A stretch of DNA of 35,079 nucleotides, taken from Gemmatimonas sp. Its GTDB lineage: Bacteria; Gemmatimonadota; Gemmatimonadetes; Gemmatimonadales; Gemmatimonadaceae. Below are positions 15,984-23,493 of this stretch, in pieces. Below the pieces are notes generated by a model. The model did no database searches, had not been told where the DNA came from, and saw only the letters and a list, made by a program, of their open reading frames with translations. The stretch lies in assembly GCA_011390805.1 (NCBI GenBank), contig JAABRT010000034.1:1-35079 (forward strand). Direction: 5' to 3'. Made by a program: the position numbers and the translations under genes. Every line of letters starts with the position of its first letter. Position 1 is the first letter of the stretch.

Positions 15984-17060
15984 CCTGCCAACGCCAAACT
16001 CATCCGATGGTTCGATCTGATCGCGGCCCTGCTGCGCCGACGCTTCCCGGTTTCATTTGCTGATCTCTCCCGCGAGGTGCCCGGGTACATGCACGAGGGC
16101 GCTCCATCCGACACACTGTTGCGCATGTTCGAACGCGACAAGGACGAACTGCGTGCAGCCGGAATCGCCATTGAAACCGTGGTTGGTGCAGATGGCGACG
16201 CGACAGAGTACCGGCTCAAGCCGGAGTCGTTCTATCTGCCGTATCTGATGCTTGCCTCCGATAGTGGCGCCGCGCCAGTGCGTCCGACCGGGCCCGGCTA
16301 CGGCCGTTTGCCGTCACTGGCCGTGTTGCCCGACGAAACCGTGATGCTCAGGCGCGCCGCCGAACGCGTTCGCACACTCGGCGAACCACAACTGGTGAGC
16401 GACGCAGAGCGAGCGCTACGGAAGTTGCGTCATGATTTGCCGGAGGAGCTGGCTGCACCGGCCAGCCCCACACCGGTAGGCAACACCACACATTTCCCGT
16501 TGCTGCTTGACGGAGTGCAGCGACGCAAAGAACTCACGTTTACGTACCACAGCATCGGGCGCGGAGCCACAGACGCACGCACCGTGCAGCCCTATGGATT
16601 GGTGTACCTCACAGGGCACTGGTATCTGGTGGCGTACGATCCGGCGGCCGAAGGGCGAAGACACTTTCGCACATCACGCATGCAGAATGTGCGTGTGAAC
16701 CCGAGGGCACCGGGCACCCCTGACTTCACTGTGCCGTCCGACTTTGATTTGCGACAACACGCGAGGTCCAGACAGGCATGGGAGCTTGGCACGGGCGATG
16801 TGGAATCAATCGATGTGAAGTTTGTCCGGCAGCGCGCTGAAACGGGATCTGCCATGCAGCTGGGAGAAGAGCTGCCGTCGGAAACCGACTCTGTGGCGCA
16901 CCGTCGCTACGCAGTGCGTCGGCGCGATACTTTCCTGCGGTGGCTCCTGGCCTTTGGTGGTGATGCGATTCCGGTGGCGCCGCCTGCGGTCGTGCAGGAC
17001 TGGTACACGCTGCTTCGTACTGCGTATCAGGCACACAGCAATGCTGAGGTGACGGCGTGA
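15981..17060 (+). CDS. WYL-domain transcriptional regulator, first of a pair (PafB-like)
   Basis: A 359-residue protein from ATG 15981; ATG 15966 adds five residues. An N-terminal winged helix (LIRWFDLIAALLRRRFPVSF, then DTLLRMFERDKDELRAAGI) resembles the DeoR-like DNA-binding domain of WYL regulators. The WYL core has FTYHSIGRGATDARTVQPYG followed by LTGHWYLVAYD, with the W-Y-L triplet intact, and the ligand-binding Arg in RRHFRTSRM. A WCX-type C-terminal domain follows. Its stop overlaps the next gene by four bases (GTGA). PafBC in actinobacteria is a heterodimer that controls DNA-damage genes, probably sensing single-stranded DNA. Here no Pup-proteasome gene is nearby, so equivalence is an inference. 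Confidence 0.88.
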   Translation: MPANAKLIRWFDLIAALLRRRFPVSFADLSREVPGYMHEGAPSDTLLRMFERDKDELRAAGIAIETVVGADGDATEYRLKPESFYLPYLMLASDSGAAPVRPTGPGYGRLPSLAVLPDETVMLRRAAERVRTLGEPQLVSDAERALRKLRHDLPEELAAPASPTPVGNTTHFPLLLDGVQRRKELTFTYHSIGRGATDARTVQPYGLVYLTGHWYLVAYDPAAEGRRHFRTSRMQNVRVNPRAPGTPDFTVPSDFDLRQHARSRQAWELGTGDVESIDVKFVRQRAETGSAMQLGEELPSETDSVAHRRYAVRRRDTFLRWLLAFGGDAIPVAPPAVVQDWYTLLRTAYQAHSNAEVTA

Positions 17061-18055
17061 CCGTGCGTGCGCAGGATCAGCTTGATCGTTTGCTGTTAAC
17101 GCTGCCGCAGCTGGCCGAAGACACCGAGCTGCCGCTGGCCGAGCTGGCCGAACGGGTGGGTACCGACGAGCGCACGTTGTTGAAGGATCTCGAAGCACTC
17201 GACGCGCAGGATCGCGATGTGGCCGGATTTGTTGAGTCGGTGGAGCTGTATCTCGGACCCACAGGTGTTGGTGCGCGTACGTCGTTCTTCAAGCGTCCCA
17301 TGCGGTTGTCCCGTTCCGAGTTGGCAGCGCTGGATCTGGGGTTGGGCATGCTGCTGCTCGAGCGTTCACTCGAGGAGCGTGCGTCGTTGCTGTCGGCGCG
17401 AAGCAAACTGCGTGGCTTGTCGGTGGTATCGGGGAGTGATGGCGCGCGCGGGACTGATACTTTGTCTCCTGACGCCGCGCCGCAGGCGTTCGCCGTGGAG
17501 ACGGTCTCGGCCAATCTGCTTGTGCACTTTGGAACGCTCTGGAATGCGCGCGATGAAAAGCGCGCGGTCACCATTACCTACCACCGTGCCAATTCCGACA
17601 CGATGGAGCCACGCACGGTGCATCCGTGGGCGGTCGTGCGGGCGCATCAACATGTGTACGTGATTGGCTGGTGCACGTCGGTGACTGCCATCCGTGTGTT
17701 TCGACTTGATCGCATTCAGTCTGTGGAACTCGACGACGCGACGTTTGAGGTGCCGTCGGATTTTGATGTGCAGCAGGTGGTGCGCGAGGGGCGTGTGTTT
17801 TCGGGAGAACGCCCTGATGACGTTCTGGTGGTGCGCTACTCGCCTGTCGTTGCGCGTTGGATCGCTGAACGCGAGCGAGTGCCGCTCAGCGAGGACGGTT
17901 CGGTTACGGTCTCGTGGCCACTGGCAGATGACGAGTGGGCGTTGCGTCACGTTTTGCAGTACGGCGCGGAGGCGGCGGTGATCAGTCCGCCGCGTATCCG
18001 TGAGGCGTTGTTGGACCGGTTGCAGTCACTGCTGGCGCTTGACAAAAACTCGTGA
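17057..18055 (+). CDS. WYL-domain transcriptional regulator, second of a pair (PafC-like)
   Basis: A 332-residue protein from GTG 17057, overlapping the previous stop by four bases (GTGA), so translation is probably coupled. The N-terminal winged helix (LTLPQLAEDTELPLAELAER) precedes an HTH-type helix TDERTLLKDLEAL. The WYL region is less canonical: the triplet is replaced in HVYVIGWC, while VFRLDRIQSVEL and the Arg in that segment are kept. A WCX domain with LADDEWALRHVLQYG closes the protein. One intact and one altered WYL domain fits a heterodimer in which the halves have different jobs. The leader ORF at 18066 starts ten bases after the stop. Confidence 0.88.
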   Translation: MTVRAQDQLDRLLLTLPQLAEDTELPLAELAERVGTDERTLLKDLEALDAQDRDVAGFVESVELYLGPTGVGARTSFFKRPMRLSRSELAALDLGLGMLLLERSLEERASLLSARSKLRGLSVVSGSDGARGTDTLSPDAAPQAFAVETVSANLLVHFGTLWNARDEKRAVTITYHRANSDTMEPRTVHPWAVVRAHQHVYVIGWCTSVTAIRVFRLDRIQSVELDDATFEVPSDFDVQQVVREGRVFSGERPDDVLVVRYSPVVARWIAERERVPLSEDGSVTVSWPLADDEWALRHVLQYGAEAAVISPPRIREALLDRLQSLLALDKNS

Positions 18056-18065
18056 CGAGGTGAAC

Positions 18066-18146
18066 ATGTGGCATGCGCAACAACTCGTACACCTATTCCT
18101 ATTGGTATTTTGCACCGTCCCGCATGGGCCACGGTGTCGGGAATAG
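18066..18146 (+). CDS. Putative attenuator leader peptide (26 residues)
   Basis: ATG 18066 has a textbook GAGGTG (18057-18062) three bases upstream. The peptide reads MWHAQQLVHLFLLVFC and continues to a TAG at 18144-18146. It holds one Trp (codon 2) and two Phe (codons 11 and 15), with no Tyr. A ribosome stalled at Phe15 would cover bases up to about 18121, exactly freeing the antiterminator arm at 18122-18130. Homologues are not expected to be recognisable. The alternative is a chance small ORF after the WYL operon. Confidence 0.5.
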   Translation: MWHAQQLVHLFLLVFCTVPHGPRCRE

Positions 18147-18213
18147 CTGCGTGTAACGGCGCACCCTGACCAACCGCCAAGGCTCGTGCACAGTGCACGG
18201 GCCTTTTGTGTTT
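18112..18213 (+). promoter_or_regulatory. Putative transcription attenuator of DAHP synthase
   Basis: Three mutually exclusive RNA hairpins can be drawn. Arm 1:2 pairs CACCGTCCC (18113-18121) with GGG/ACGGTG (18126-18136), loop GCAT and a CC bulge. Arm 2:3 pairs GCATGGGCC (18122-18130) with GGCTCGTGC (18181-18189), nine pairs with two G-U. Arm 3:4 is the terminator at 18179-18205. This is the classical leader-attenuator order, with the leader ORF overlapping arms 1 and 2. A perfect TTGACA (18039-18044) lies upstream, but its 17-nt -10 position (GAACAT) would start RNA inside the leader ORF. Confidence 0.5.
18179..18213 (+). terminator. Strong intrinsic terminator before DAHP synthase
   Basis: AAGGCTCGTGCA (18179-18190), loop CAG, TGCACGGGCCTT (18194-18205) form a 12-bp stem with one G-U pair, followed by TTGTGTTT. 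It sits 60 bases upstream of the DAHP synthase start. It either ends the WYL operon or is the terminator arm of the attenuator. Confidence 0.8.
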
Positions 18214-18272
18214 CAGGCCGGTGTGAACGTGCAACGCCCGAGCGGATTCCTTCTCCTTTTTCCGGATCCGTC

Positions 18273-19355
18273 ATGATTATCGTCACGTCCATCGGGGCTA
18301 CCGACAGCGTTATTGCACACATCGTAGAGCATGTGGAGCGCGTCGGGTTGCGCGTCAACGTGAGTCGCGGTGAACAGCGCACGATCATTGGTTGTATTGG
18401 TGATCATGACAAGCTGATTGCCGCCAACCTCATGCGCCTGGAAGGCGTTGAGCAGGTGCTCAAGATTGGCAAGCCATACAAACTGGCGTCGCGCGCGTTC
18501 GCGAGTTCACCAACACACGTCTCAATCGGCGATGCCGCCGGCACGGTGGTGGGCGCACGTGAGCTCATCGTTATTGCCGGCCCCTGTTCAGTTGAAGGAC
18601 GCGACATGCTGCACGAAACGGCACGGGCGGTGAAGCAATCGGGAGCACGTGCACTTCGCGGCGGTGCATTCAAACCCCGGTCGTCACCATACGCGTTTCA
18701 GGGGATGGGGCGTGAGGCGCTGGAGTTGCTCGCGGAGGTGCGCAGCGAGACGGGATTGCCGGTTGTCACCGAAGTGCTCGATCCGCGACAGGTAGAGCTG
18801 GTGGCGGACTTCGCTGATGTTCTGCAGGTAGGTGCACGCAACATGCAGAACTTCGCGCTGCTATCTGAAATCGGACGCTCCCGTAAACCGGTACTGCTCA
18901 AGCGCGGTTTGTCGGCCACGATCACTGAGCTGCTCATGGCCGCCGAGTACGTACTGGCTGAGGGAAATACGCAGGTGATGTTATGTGAGCGTGGAATTCG
19001 TACGTACGAAACCAGCACGCGCAACACGCTCGATATTGCAGCGATTCCCGTGCTCAAGCGCGAAACTCATTTGCCGGTGCTGGTGGATCCCAGTCACGCA
19101 GCGGGCCAGGCGTCGCTGGTTGCCCCGCTGGCCATGGCGGCCATCGCTGCTGGTGCTGACGGATTGCTGGTTGAGGTACATCCCGATCCCACGTGTGCGC
19201 AATCAGACGGTGACCAGTCGCTCACATTCGCTGCGTTTGACGACATGATGCGGCAGGCGCGTGTGGTGGCGGGCGCAGTGGGCCGGACCATCGTCGCCCC
19301 GTCCGGTGCTGCCACTCCCTCCGCTATTGCTGCGACGGCAACTGCGGAGGTATAG
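18273..19355 (+). CDS. aroF: 3-deoxy-7-phosphoheptulonate synthase (DAHP synthase, type I-beta)
   Basis: A 360-residue protein from ATG 18273. It condenses phosphoenolpyruvate and erythrose 4-phosphate, the first step of aromatic amino acid synthesis. Residues 1-65 form a ferredoxin-like regulatory domain (MIIVTSIGATDSVIAHIVEH to LKIGKPY) of the kind that mediates Tyr/Phe inhibition in Thermotoga-type enzymes. The catalytic barrel has VIAGPCSVEGRD, LRGGAFKPRSSPYAFQG, LQVGARNMQNF, VLLKRGLSAT, LCERGIRTYE, DPSHAAGQ and LLVEVHPDP, covering the metal ligands (Cys, His, Glu, Asp) and the KPR phosphate-binding segment. A putative attenuator and leader ORF lie just upstream. Its last 32 bases overlap the prephenate dehydratase gene on the other strand. 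Confidence 0.96.
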   Translation: MIIVTSIGATDSVIAHIVEHVERVGLRVNVSRGEQRTIIGCIGDHDKLIAANLMRLEGVEQVLKIGKPYKLASRAFASSPTHVSIGDAAGTVVGARELIVIAGPCSVEGRDMLHETARAVKQSGARALRGGAFKPRSSPYAFQGMGREALELLAEVRSETGLPVVTEVLDPRQVELVADFADVLQVGARNMQNFALLSEIGRSRKPVLLKRGLSATITELLMAAEYVLAEGNTQVMLCERGIRTYETSTRNTLDIAAIPVLKRETHLPVLVDPSHAAGQASLVAPLAMAAIAAGADGLLVEVHPDPTCAQSDGDQSLTFAAFDDMMRQARVVAGAVGRTIVAPSGAATPSAIAATATAEV

Positions 19356-19968
19356 CGCGTTGCGCATCGGGATGATCGGGGCGGGTGAGAACCGCAAAGC
19401 GTGTCCAGTTGTGCGGCACATCCTGCACGCCGCGCGATAACACCTCCAGCCCGTAGCGATCGGCGGCGAGTTCGCTGGCGATCGCTGCACTGGTCCGGTC
19501 ACCGGCCTCGGCGACTTCGCGCGCTGCACCGGCGGTATCGGCGTGTGGTTGCACATCAAGCCACGGGTGCCGGGCGAGGAAGATGCGACACTGGGCCAGC
19601 GCGACCGGATGGCTGCGTACGCGCTGCACGCTGGCGAGCATGGCGCCGGGGACGCCGAGCACGCAGAGCACGATCACGAGCCGGTGTTCAGCGATTCGTA
19701 CCAGCGACTGACCCGAGTTGCTGATTGCCTCGAGCGCAGCGTGTACAGGCCCGGCAATGGCATTCTCCAGTGGCAGCATCGCAGCATCACACGTGCCGTC
19801 GTGCACAAGGGCCAGTGCCTGCGAAAACGTGTGACACGGGAACCCGGTCGCGCGATCGCGGAAGTACTGGCTGATCGCAACGTCGGAATACGCGCCGGGT
19901 TCTCCCTGGTAGGCTACGCGGCGCATCACCGCGGAGCGCTCCGGTACAGCGTGCGGTGCGATTGTCAT
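19324..19968 (-). CDS. pheA: Prephenate dehydratase catalytic domain without ACT domain
   Basis: A 214-residue protein from ATG 19966-19968; ATG 19926 (MRRVAYQGEPGAYS) would give 200 residues. The dehydratase domain is complete: AYQGEPGAYSD at the N terminus, AMLPLENAIAGPVHAALEAI, HRLVIVLCVLGV, SHPVALAQCRIFLA and the catalytic TRF in NWTRFAVLTR near residue 188. It decarboxylates and dehydrates prephenate to phenylpyruvate. Most bacterial enzymes add a C-terminal ACT domain with an ESRP motif for Phe feedback; here the chain ends about 25 residues after TRF, so that control is missing. It converges on the DAHP synthase gene with a 32-bp overlap. Confidence 0.93.
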   Translation of the reverse strand: MTIAPHAVPERSAVMRRVAYQGEPGAYSDVAISQYFRDRATGFPCHTFSQALALVHDGTCDAAMLPLENAIAGPVHAALEAISNSGQSLVRIAEHRLVIVLCVLGVPGAMLASVQRVRSHPVALAQCRIFLARHPWLDVQPHADTAGAAREVAEAGDRTSAAIASELAADRYGLEVLSRGVQDVPHNWTRFAVLTRPDHPDAQRAIPPQLPSQQ

Positions 19969-19994
19969 GCGTAATGCGTCAAACCACCAGGTGC

Positions 19995-20098
19995 GTTTAC
20001 CACAGAGTCACGGAGTCACGGAGAACCGCGAAAGCTTTGGGAACGGCAACAGCACCGACGGTTGCAGTTGCTCTGTGTTTCCGTGCCTCCGTGGTAAA
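19995..20098. repeat. 104-bp inverted-repeat element of the CACGGAG type
   Basis: The left end reads TTTACCACAGAGTCACGGAG (19995-20014) and continues with a second GTCACGGA; the right end is its imperfect reverse complement, CTCTGTG to GTGGTAAA (20071-20098). About 28 bases pair with six mismatches. The inner 46 bases hold a smaller stem (GCAAC, GTTGC). It lies between the Vgb-like gene and pheA. Repeats of this CACGGAG style are scattered in many environmental genomes, as I recall. No target duplication or gene is seen inside, so it is a MITE- or REP-like element. Confidence 0.6.
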
Positions 20099-20113
20099 GG
20101 CGTTGCACCGTTC

Positions 20114-21151
20114 TCAGTCCTGCATGATGGGCAGCGTGCGCGGCACAACAGCACGTCCGATCTGTCCAAGGTCGCTGCCGTACCAGATGCTGCGTGTCTT
20201 CGGATCGTAGACCATGTGTCGCACGGCATTCGTACGGTTTTCTCCGAGGTCGGTGTGTCCGAAGAAGCGCTCGCTCTTCGGATCAAAACCAACAAGCCGG
20301 TTAGGCCGCACCCCCGTTTCCACGACCCACAGGCGATCCTGCTCATCAACTGTCATCGCGTACGGCAGTGAACCGGCTTTGCCCGGCAGTTCAAACTCCT
20401 TGACGGCGCCGGTGTTGGGGTCGAGTCGGCCGAGATAGCCGCGCGAATAATCCGTGTACCAGATGCCGCCGTCGCTGGTGCGCGCAATACGGCGTGGGCG
20501 CGAACGTTCGTTCGGCAAGACGAACTCCTTCACAGCCATGGTTTTCGGATCGATGCGTCCGATCTTGTTCGTACCAAACAGATCAAACCAGACATCGCCA
20601 TTCGGTGCAACGATCACACCGTACGGGCGCGAACGCGGCGTGGGCATGTCGATGAGATCAATCTTGCCCGTGCTTTGCGTCAGCCGGCCCATCATGTTGG
20701 AGTTCTGCAACGAAAACCACAGGTTGCCCGCTGCATCAAAGTCGATGGTGTGTGGATCGCGCGCGGCTTCGGTGGGCATCTGGAATCGCTTGATCGCCAT
20801 CGTCTGTCCATCAATGCGTCCGATCATGCCGTTGCGATTGCCGGCGTACCACGCGTTGCCCTGCTTGTCCACGACAACAGTGTGAGGATTCGTGCCGGCG
20901 TCAATTTCAATGCGCTTGAACTGGCCATCCGCCGGTGTGAAGTAGGCCACGTAGTTACCGGCCTGGCCGACAAACCAGATCCGGTCGCCGGCCGGCGCGA
21001 CGTACGGATCGCGCGGCCGCCCTTCCCACGGCACATCCCACGCGGAGTGCTGCACGCTGTCCGGTGCCTGTGCGTGAAGTTGAGAATGGCCGTATGGCAG
21101 GGCCTGAGCCAGTAACGACAGTGATGCGACAGTAATCAGAGGTCTGAACAT
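20114..21151 (-). CDS. Exported Vgb-like (streptogramin lyase family) beta-propeller protein
   Basis: A 345-residue protein from ATG 21149-21151 with a strong AAGGAGG (21162-21168) ten bases upstream. A signal peptide (LITVASLSLLAQALPYGHSQ then LHAQA) precedes the propeller. At least six repeats share the pattern P-H/Y-x-[IV] then D-x-x-G-x-[IL]-W: NPHTVVVDKQGNAWYAGNRN, DPHTIDFDAAGNLWFSLQ, RPYGVIVAPNGDVWFD, PRRIARTSDGGIWYTD and LPYAMTVDEQDRLWVVETG. These match the virginiamycin B lyase fold. True Vgb is cytoplasmic and inactivates streptogramins; an exported version more likely binds or hydrolyses another compound. Resistance should not be assumed from the fold alone. Confidence 0.85.
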   Translation of the reverse strand: MFRPLITVASLSLLAQALPYGHSQLHAQAPDSVQHSAWDVPWEGRPRDPYVAPAGDRIWFVGQAGNYVAYFTPADGQFKRIEIDAGTNPHTVVVDKQGNAWYAGNRNGMIGRIDGQTMAIKRFQMPTEAARDPHTIDFDAAGNLWFSLQNSNMMGRLTQSTGKIDLIDMPTPRSRPYGVIVAPNGDVWFDLFGTNKIGRIDPKTMAVKEFVLPNERSRPRRIARTSDGGIWYTDYSRGYLGRLDPNTGAVKEFELPGKAGSLPYAMTVDEQDRLWVVETGVRPNRLVGFDPKSERFFGHTDLGENRTNAVRHMVYDPKTRSIWYGSDLGQIGRAVVPRTLPIMQD

Positions 21152-21625
21152 GCGGAATCATCCTCCTTCGGCGACGAAAAGCAAAGCTTTGCCGCTGATA
21201 ACAGTGGTAGGCTGGCCAGTCGGGACGGCGGCGACCGCGGTGGACACCAAAGAGACACAACGACGCTCGAGCAGACAGAACTACTTATGCTGTTTTAATA
21301 GTGTCGCCAAGCCAGGTCCGTCGTGCAAGATACGCCGTGGCAGCCGGTTTTGTTGGTGTCACGCAACACACAAACTCCGCGAAACATCTGGCAATTGCCT
21401 CGCGTGTCGTGACCCCCTATGTTCACCGAAATCCTACCAGGAAGCATCCTTCCGGCGCGTGTTTGATTGACTGCGAGGTAGCGGGCAAAACCCCGCGCCG
21501 GCTTGCGACGCTACGCAGTATTCGCTTGTGCGTTGGAGGCACTCCTCGTGTCGATAGCATCTCCCCGTGCATTGTCACTCGTGAACGCATCAACGTCGTC
21601 ACATCATCACGTTCCCCACGCACCG
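21152..21625. other. Intergenic region upstream of the Vgb-like gene
   Basis: These 474 bases carry no convincing gene. Features seen are the Vgb-like Shine-Dalgarno at 21162-21168, an A/T-rich pocket at 21285-21302 that could hold a minus-strand promoter (TTGGCG, CATAAG, spacing 15), and a hairpin GCGGG-CAAAAC-CCCGC at 21481-21496. Nothing more is supported. Confidence 0.4.
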
Positions 21626-22024
21626 ATGGCGAGTGATATGCCAGACGTGCAGCATGTGCTGGGGCCCGAAGAACGCCTGCTCGCCATGTTGCCCGGCGCA
21701 GACGAGCGCGGTCCCGTTACGTGGATCGCGACATCGCGTCGGCTGATCATGCTGACCGAATCAAACGATCCCGATCGGGATATCGCGCACGTGTGCCACA
21801 GCTGCGTGACATGCGTAGACGTGCGCAGTGATCCGTTGGGCACGACCATCAGAGTGCGGGCAACCGGTCGTCATTTGCGCCTGCACACCAGCGAGGCCGT
21901 GCTGGCCACGCAGTTCGGCTCGCTACTGCGGGAGCGCGCCGGTCTGGTCGCTCCAGAACGGGCCCCTCGGCGTCCCGTCGAATCCTCGCGCCACTATCCG
22001 CAGCGCGCTGCCATACAACGGTAA
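21626..22024 (+). CDS. Small PH-like domain protein
   Basis: A 132-residue protein from ATG 21626; ATG 21638 is equally likely (128 residues). The core HVLGPEERLLAMLPGADERG, then TWIATSRRLIMLTESN, then DIAHVCHSCVTCVDVRSDPL and IRVRATGRHLRLHTSEA fits the bacterial PH fold: a first strand with a polar loop, an R-L-I strand and a late amphipathic pair. This is a fold guess; no membrane segment is present. Two Cys pairs (CHSC, VTC) are unusual for the family. The C-terminal 30 residues are Arg/Pro-rich and likely disordered. It converges on the M48-like gene with 23 bp between stops. Confidence 0.5.
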   Translation: MASDMPDVQHVLGPEERLLAMLPGADERGPVTWIATSRRLIMLTESNDPDRDIAHVCHSCVTCVDVRSDPLGTTIRVRATGRHLRLHTSEAVLATQFGSLLRERAGLVAPERAPRRPVESSRHYPQRAAIQR

Positions 22025-22047
22025 CAGCACCAACAGCTGTCCGACGG

Positions 22048-23283
22048 TCAGTCGCCCGGATACACCGCCCACAAACTCGGCCGTCCGATGTTGCAATGCA
22101 CCACGCGGCCGAGCAATCCGCCAGCCGACAGTGAAGCAAACAGCGTAAGACGCGTTTGCTGATGACCGCCGCCCAACGTGGGGCGGGTGCGGCGGTGTAG
22201 CGCACGTTCGCGATTGTTGCGCGACGGTACAGGATGGAAAATGAATTCGACGCCGGCCGTGCGTTCGGGCTCGTCATCCTGCCAGGCGTCCAGCTGGCGA
22301 ACCGCTTTCACTACCGCGTCCACACCAAGGCGCGACGCGGCTACGGCATCAGCGCTGTACACCACCGGACGTGATAACGATGGCAGCAACAACACGGCGA
22401 CAAACGTCCACAGCGTGCTCACTGCCGGCAACGCCAACCACAAGGTGCCTTCCGTATACGCCCAAGGCAGTAACGGTGCGAACAGCGCGACCCCCAAGGC
22501 CGGCCAGGCAGCGGCGCGCCACAGGCCTCGACGACGCGCGCCGCTGGTAAACTGCGCCCGACGGCGGGCCAGCTGTACGCCAAGCAACGAACGGTGCGTC
22601 TCGTTGGTCCACACGCGAGGGATCCACAGCTGCGGCTTCACAATGCCAACCCAGCCACCGACAAACGCCTCGTCGGCGGCATCAACAACGCGGATTGATT
22701 CGGCACGTAAACCACTGCTTGTTGCAAGTTCAGCCAGGGACGCATCGGCAGGCGACAGTGTGAGAGGCGCAATCGCACGTGCAACAAAACCCTGCAAAAC
22801 AAGCAGCGCCGTACCAACACCTGCCACCGCACCCACAAGACCGAACCAGCCGAGCAGACTGGCACCAAACGCCGCGGCAAACGTCGCGCCGCCAATGATT
22901 GCCGCCTGTACTGCCACGCCACGTGCCCATCCGACCAGCCACTCACGACGCGTGGGCTTGTCGCGCACAGCCACGGCACCGCCGATGTATTCAACGCCGC
23001 CAAGCAGTGCCGCGTGCACGGCAAATACGCACAACACCAGCACCGTCGCGCGCACGGGTGCGTCGAGCAGTCCGAGGGAAATACCAAACGGAGTCCAATC
23101 GGGTGCGATGTACACAAGTCCGCTCAGCAGGATCAGTAACCACATGGCAGACAGGGCAACCGATGCACCGACGCCAGTGATGCCAAGCAGCAGCCGGCGG
23201 CGTGCAAACGTCAATGGCGCAGACTCGCTCGATGACGTGCGCGCTGTTGTTGTTCCTTCGATTGTAGATGCGGGACCAGTCAT
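22048..23283 (-). CDS. M48-like membrane protein with inactive protease site
   Basis: A 411-residue protein from ATG 23281-23283 with four to five hydrophobic segments in the first 175 residues and two near 255-305. Between them lies an HtpX/M48-like core: ELATSSGLRAESIRVVDAAD, then FVGGWVGIVKPQLWIPRVW, then SLLGVQLARRRAQ. In active M48 proteases the last segment carries the zinc site H-E-x-x-H; here it reads QLARR. The downstream E-x-x-x-D element appears as YSADAVAASRLG, keeping only Asp. Proteolysis is therefore unlikely; a structural or regulatory role is inferred. It follows the UvrC-like gene with a candidate terminator between them. Confidence 0.7.
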   Translation of the reverse strand: MTGPASTIEGTTTARTSSSESAPLTFARRRLLLGITGVGASVALSAMWLLILLSGLVYIAPDWTPFGISLGLLDAPVRATVLVLCVFAVHAALLGGVEYIGGAVAVRDKPTRREWLVGWARGVAVQAAIIGGATFAAAFGASLLGWFGLVGAVAGVGTALLVLQGFVARAIAPLTLSPADASLAELATSSGLRAESIRVVDAADEAFVGGWVGIVKPQLWIPRVWTNETHRSLLGVQLARRRAQFTSGARRRGLWRAAAWPALGVALFAPLLPWAYTEGTLWLALPAVSTLWTFVAVLLLPSLSRPVVYSADAVAASRLGVDAVVKAVRQLDAWQDDEPERTAGVEFIFHPVPSRNNRERALHRRTRPTLGGGHQQTRLTLFASLSAGGLLGRVVHCNIGRPSLWAVYPGD

Positions 23284-23456
23284 GCAAACACCTGCGATGG
23301 CTCACGGTAATCAGTTTGCGTTCAGTTGAACGCTGCGGAAGGTGAGTGAGCTGCCGCCGTGTTTCGTTCCAATGCAAAAAGTTGCAGTGCGCCAGTCAGC
23401 GAACAGTGACAGGTCAGTCACGCGTAGGCGTGCCGCATTCGCACTGTGTTGTTGAA

Positions 23457-23486
23457 ACAAGCGTGAGTACGTATCCGCGCGCTTGT
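23457..23486 (-). terminator. Candidate terminator of the UvrC-like gene
   Basis: ACAAGCG (23457-23463) and CGCTTGT (23480-23486) pair over a 16-nt loop. Read on the minus strand the stem is followed by TTTC, a short U-run, eight bases after the UvrC-like stop. The large loop makes it moderate at best. Confidence 0.4.
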
Positions 23487-23493
23487 GTGACCT

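Noticed and set aside
18039..18067. Perfect TTGACA as the -35 of an aroF promoter
   Set aside because: The -10 at 17 nt is GAACAT, a poor match, and it would start RNA inside the leader ORF. Kept only as a possibility in the attenuator entry.
20114..21151. Streptogramin resistance gene
   Set aside because: The propeller repeats match Vgb, but the protein is exported and the fold is used for many purposes; resistance cannot be claimed.
22178..23329. A 383-codon open frame antisense to the M48-like gene
   Set aside because: Its translation is low-complexity (Ala, Thr, Arg, Pro) with no motif, while the minus strand gives a membrane protein with family features. Long antisense frames are common at this G+C.
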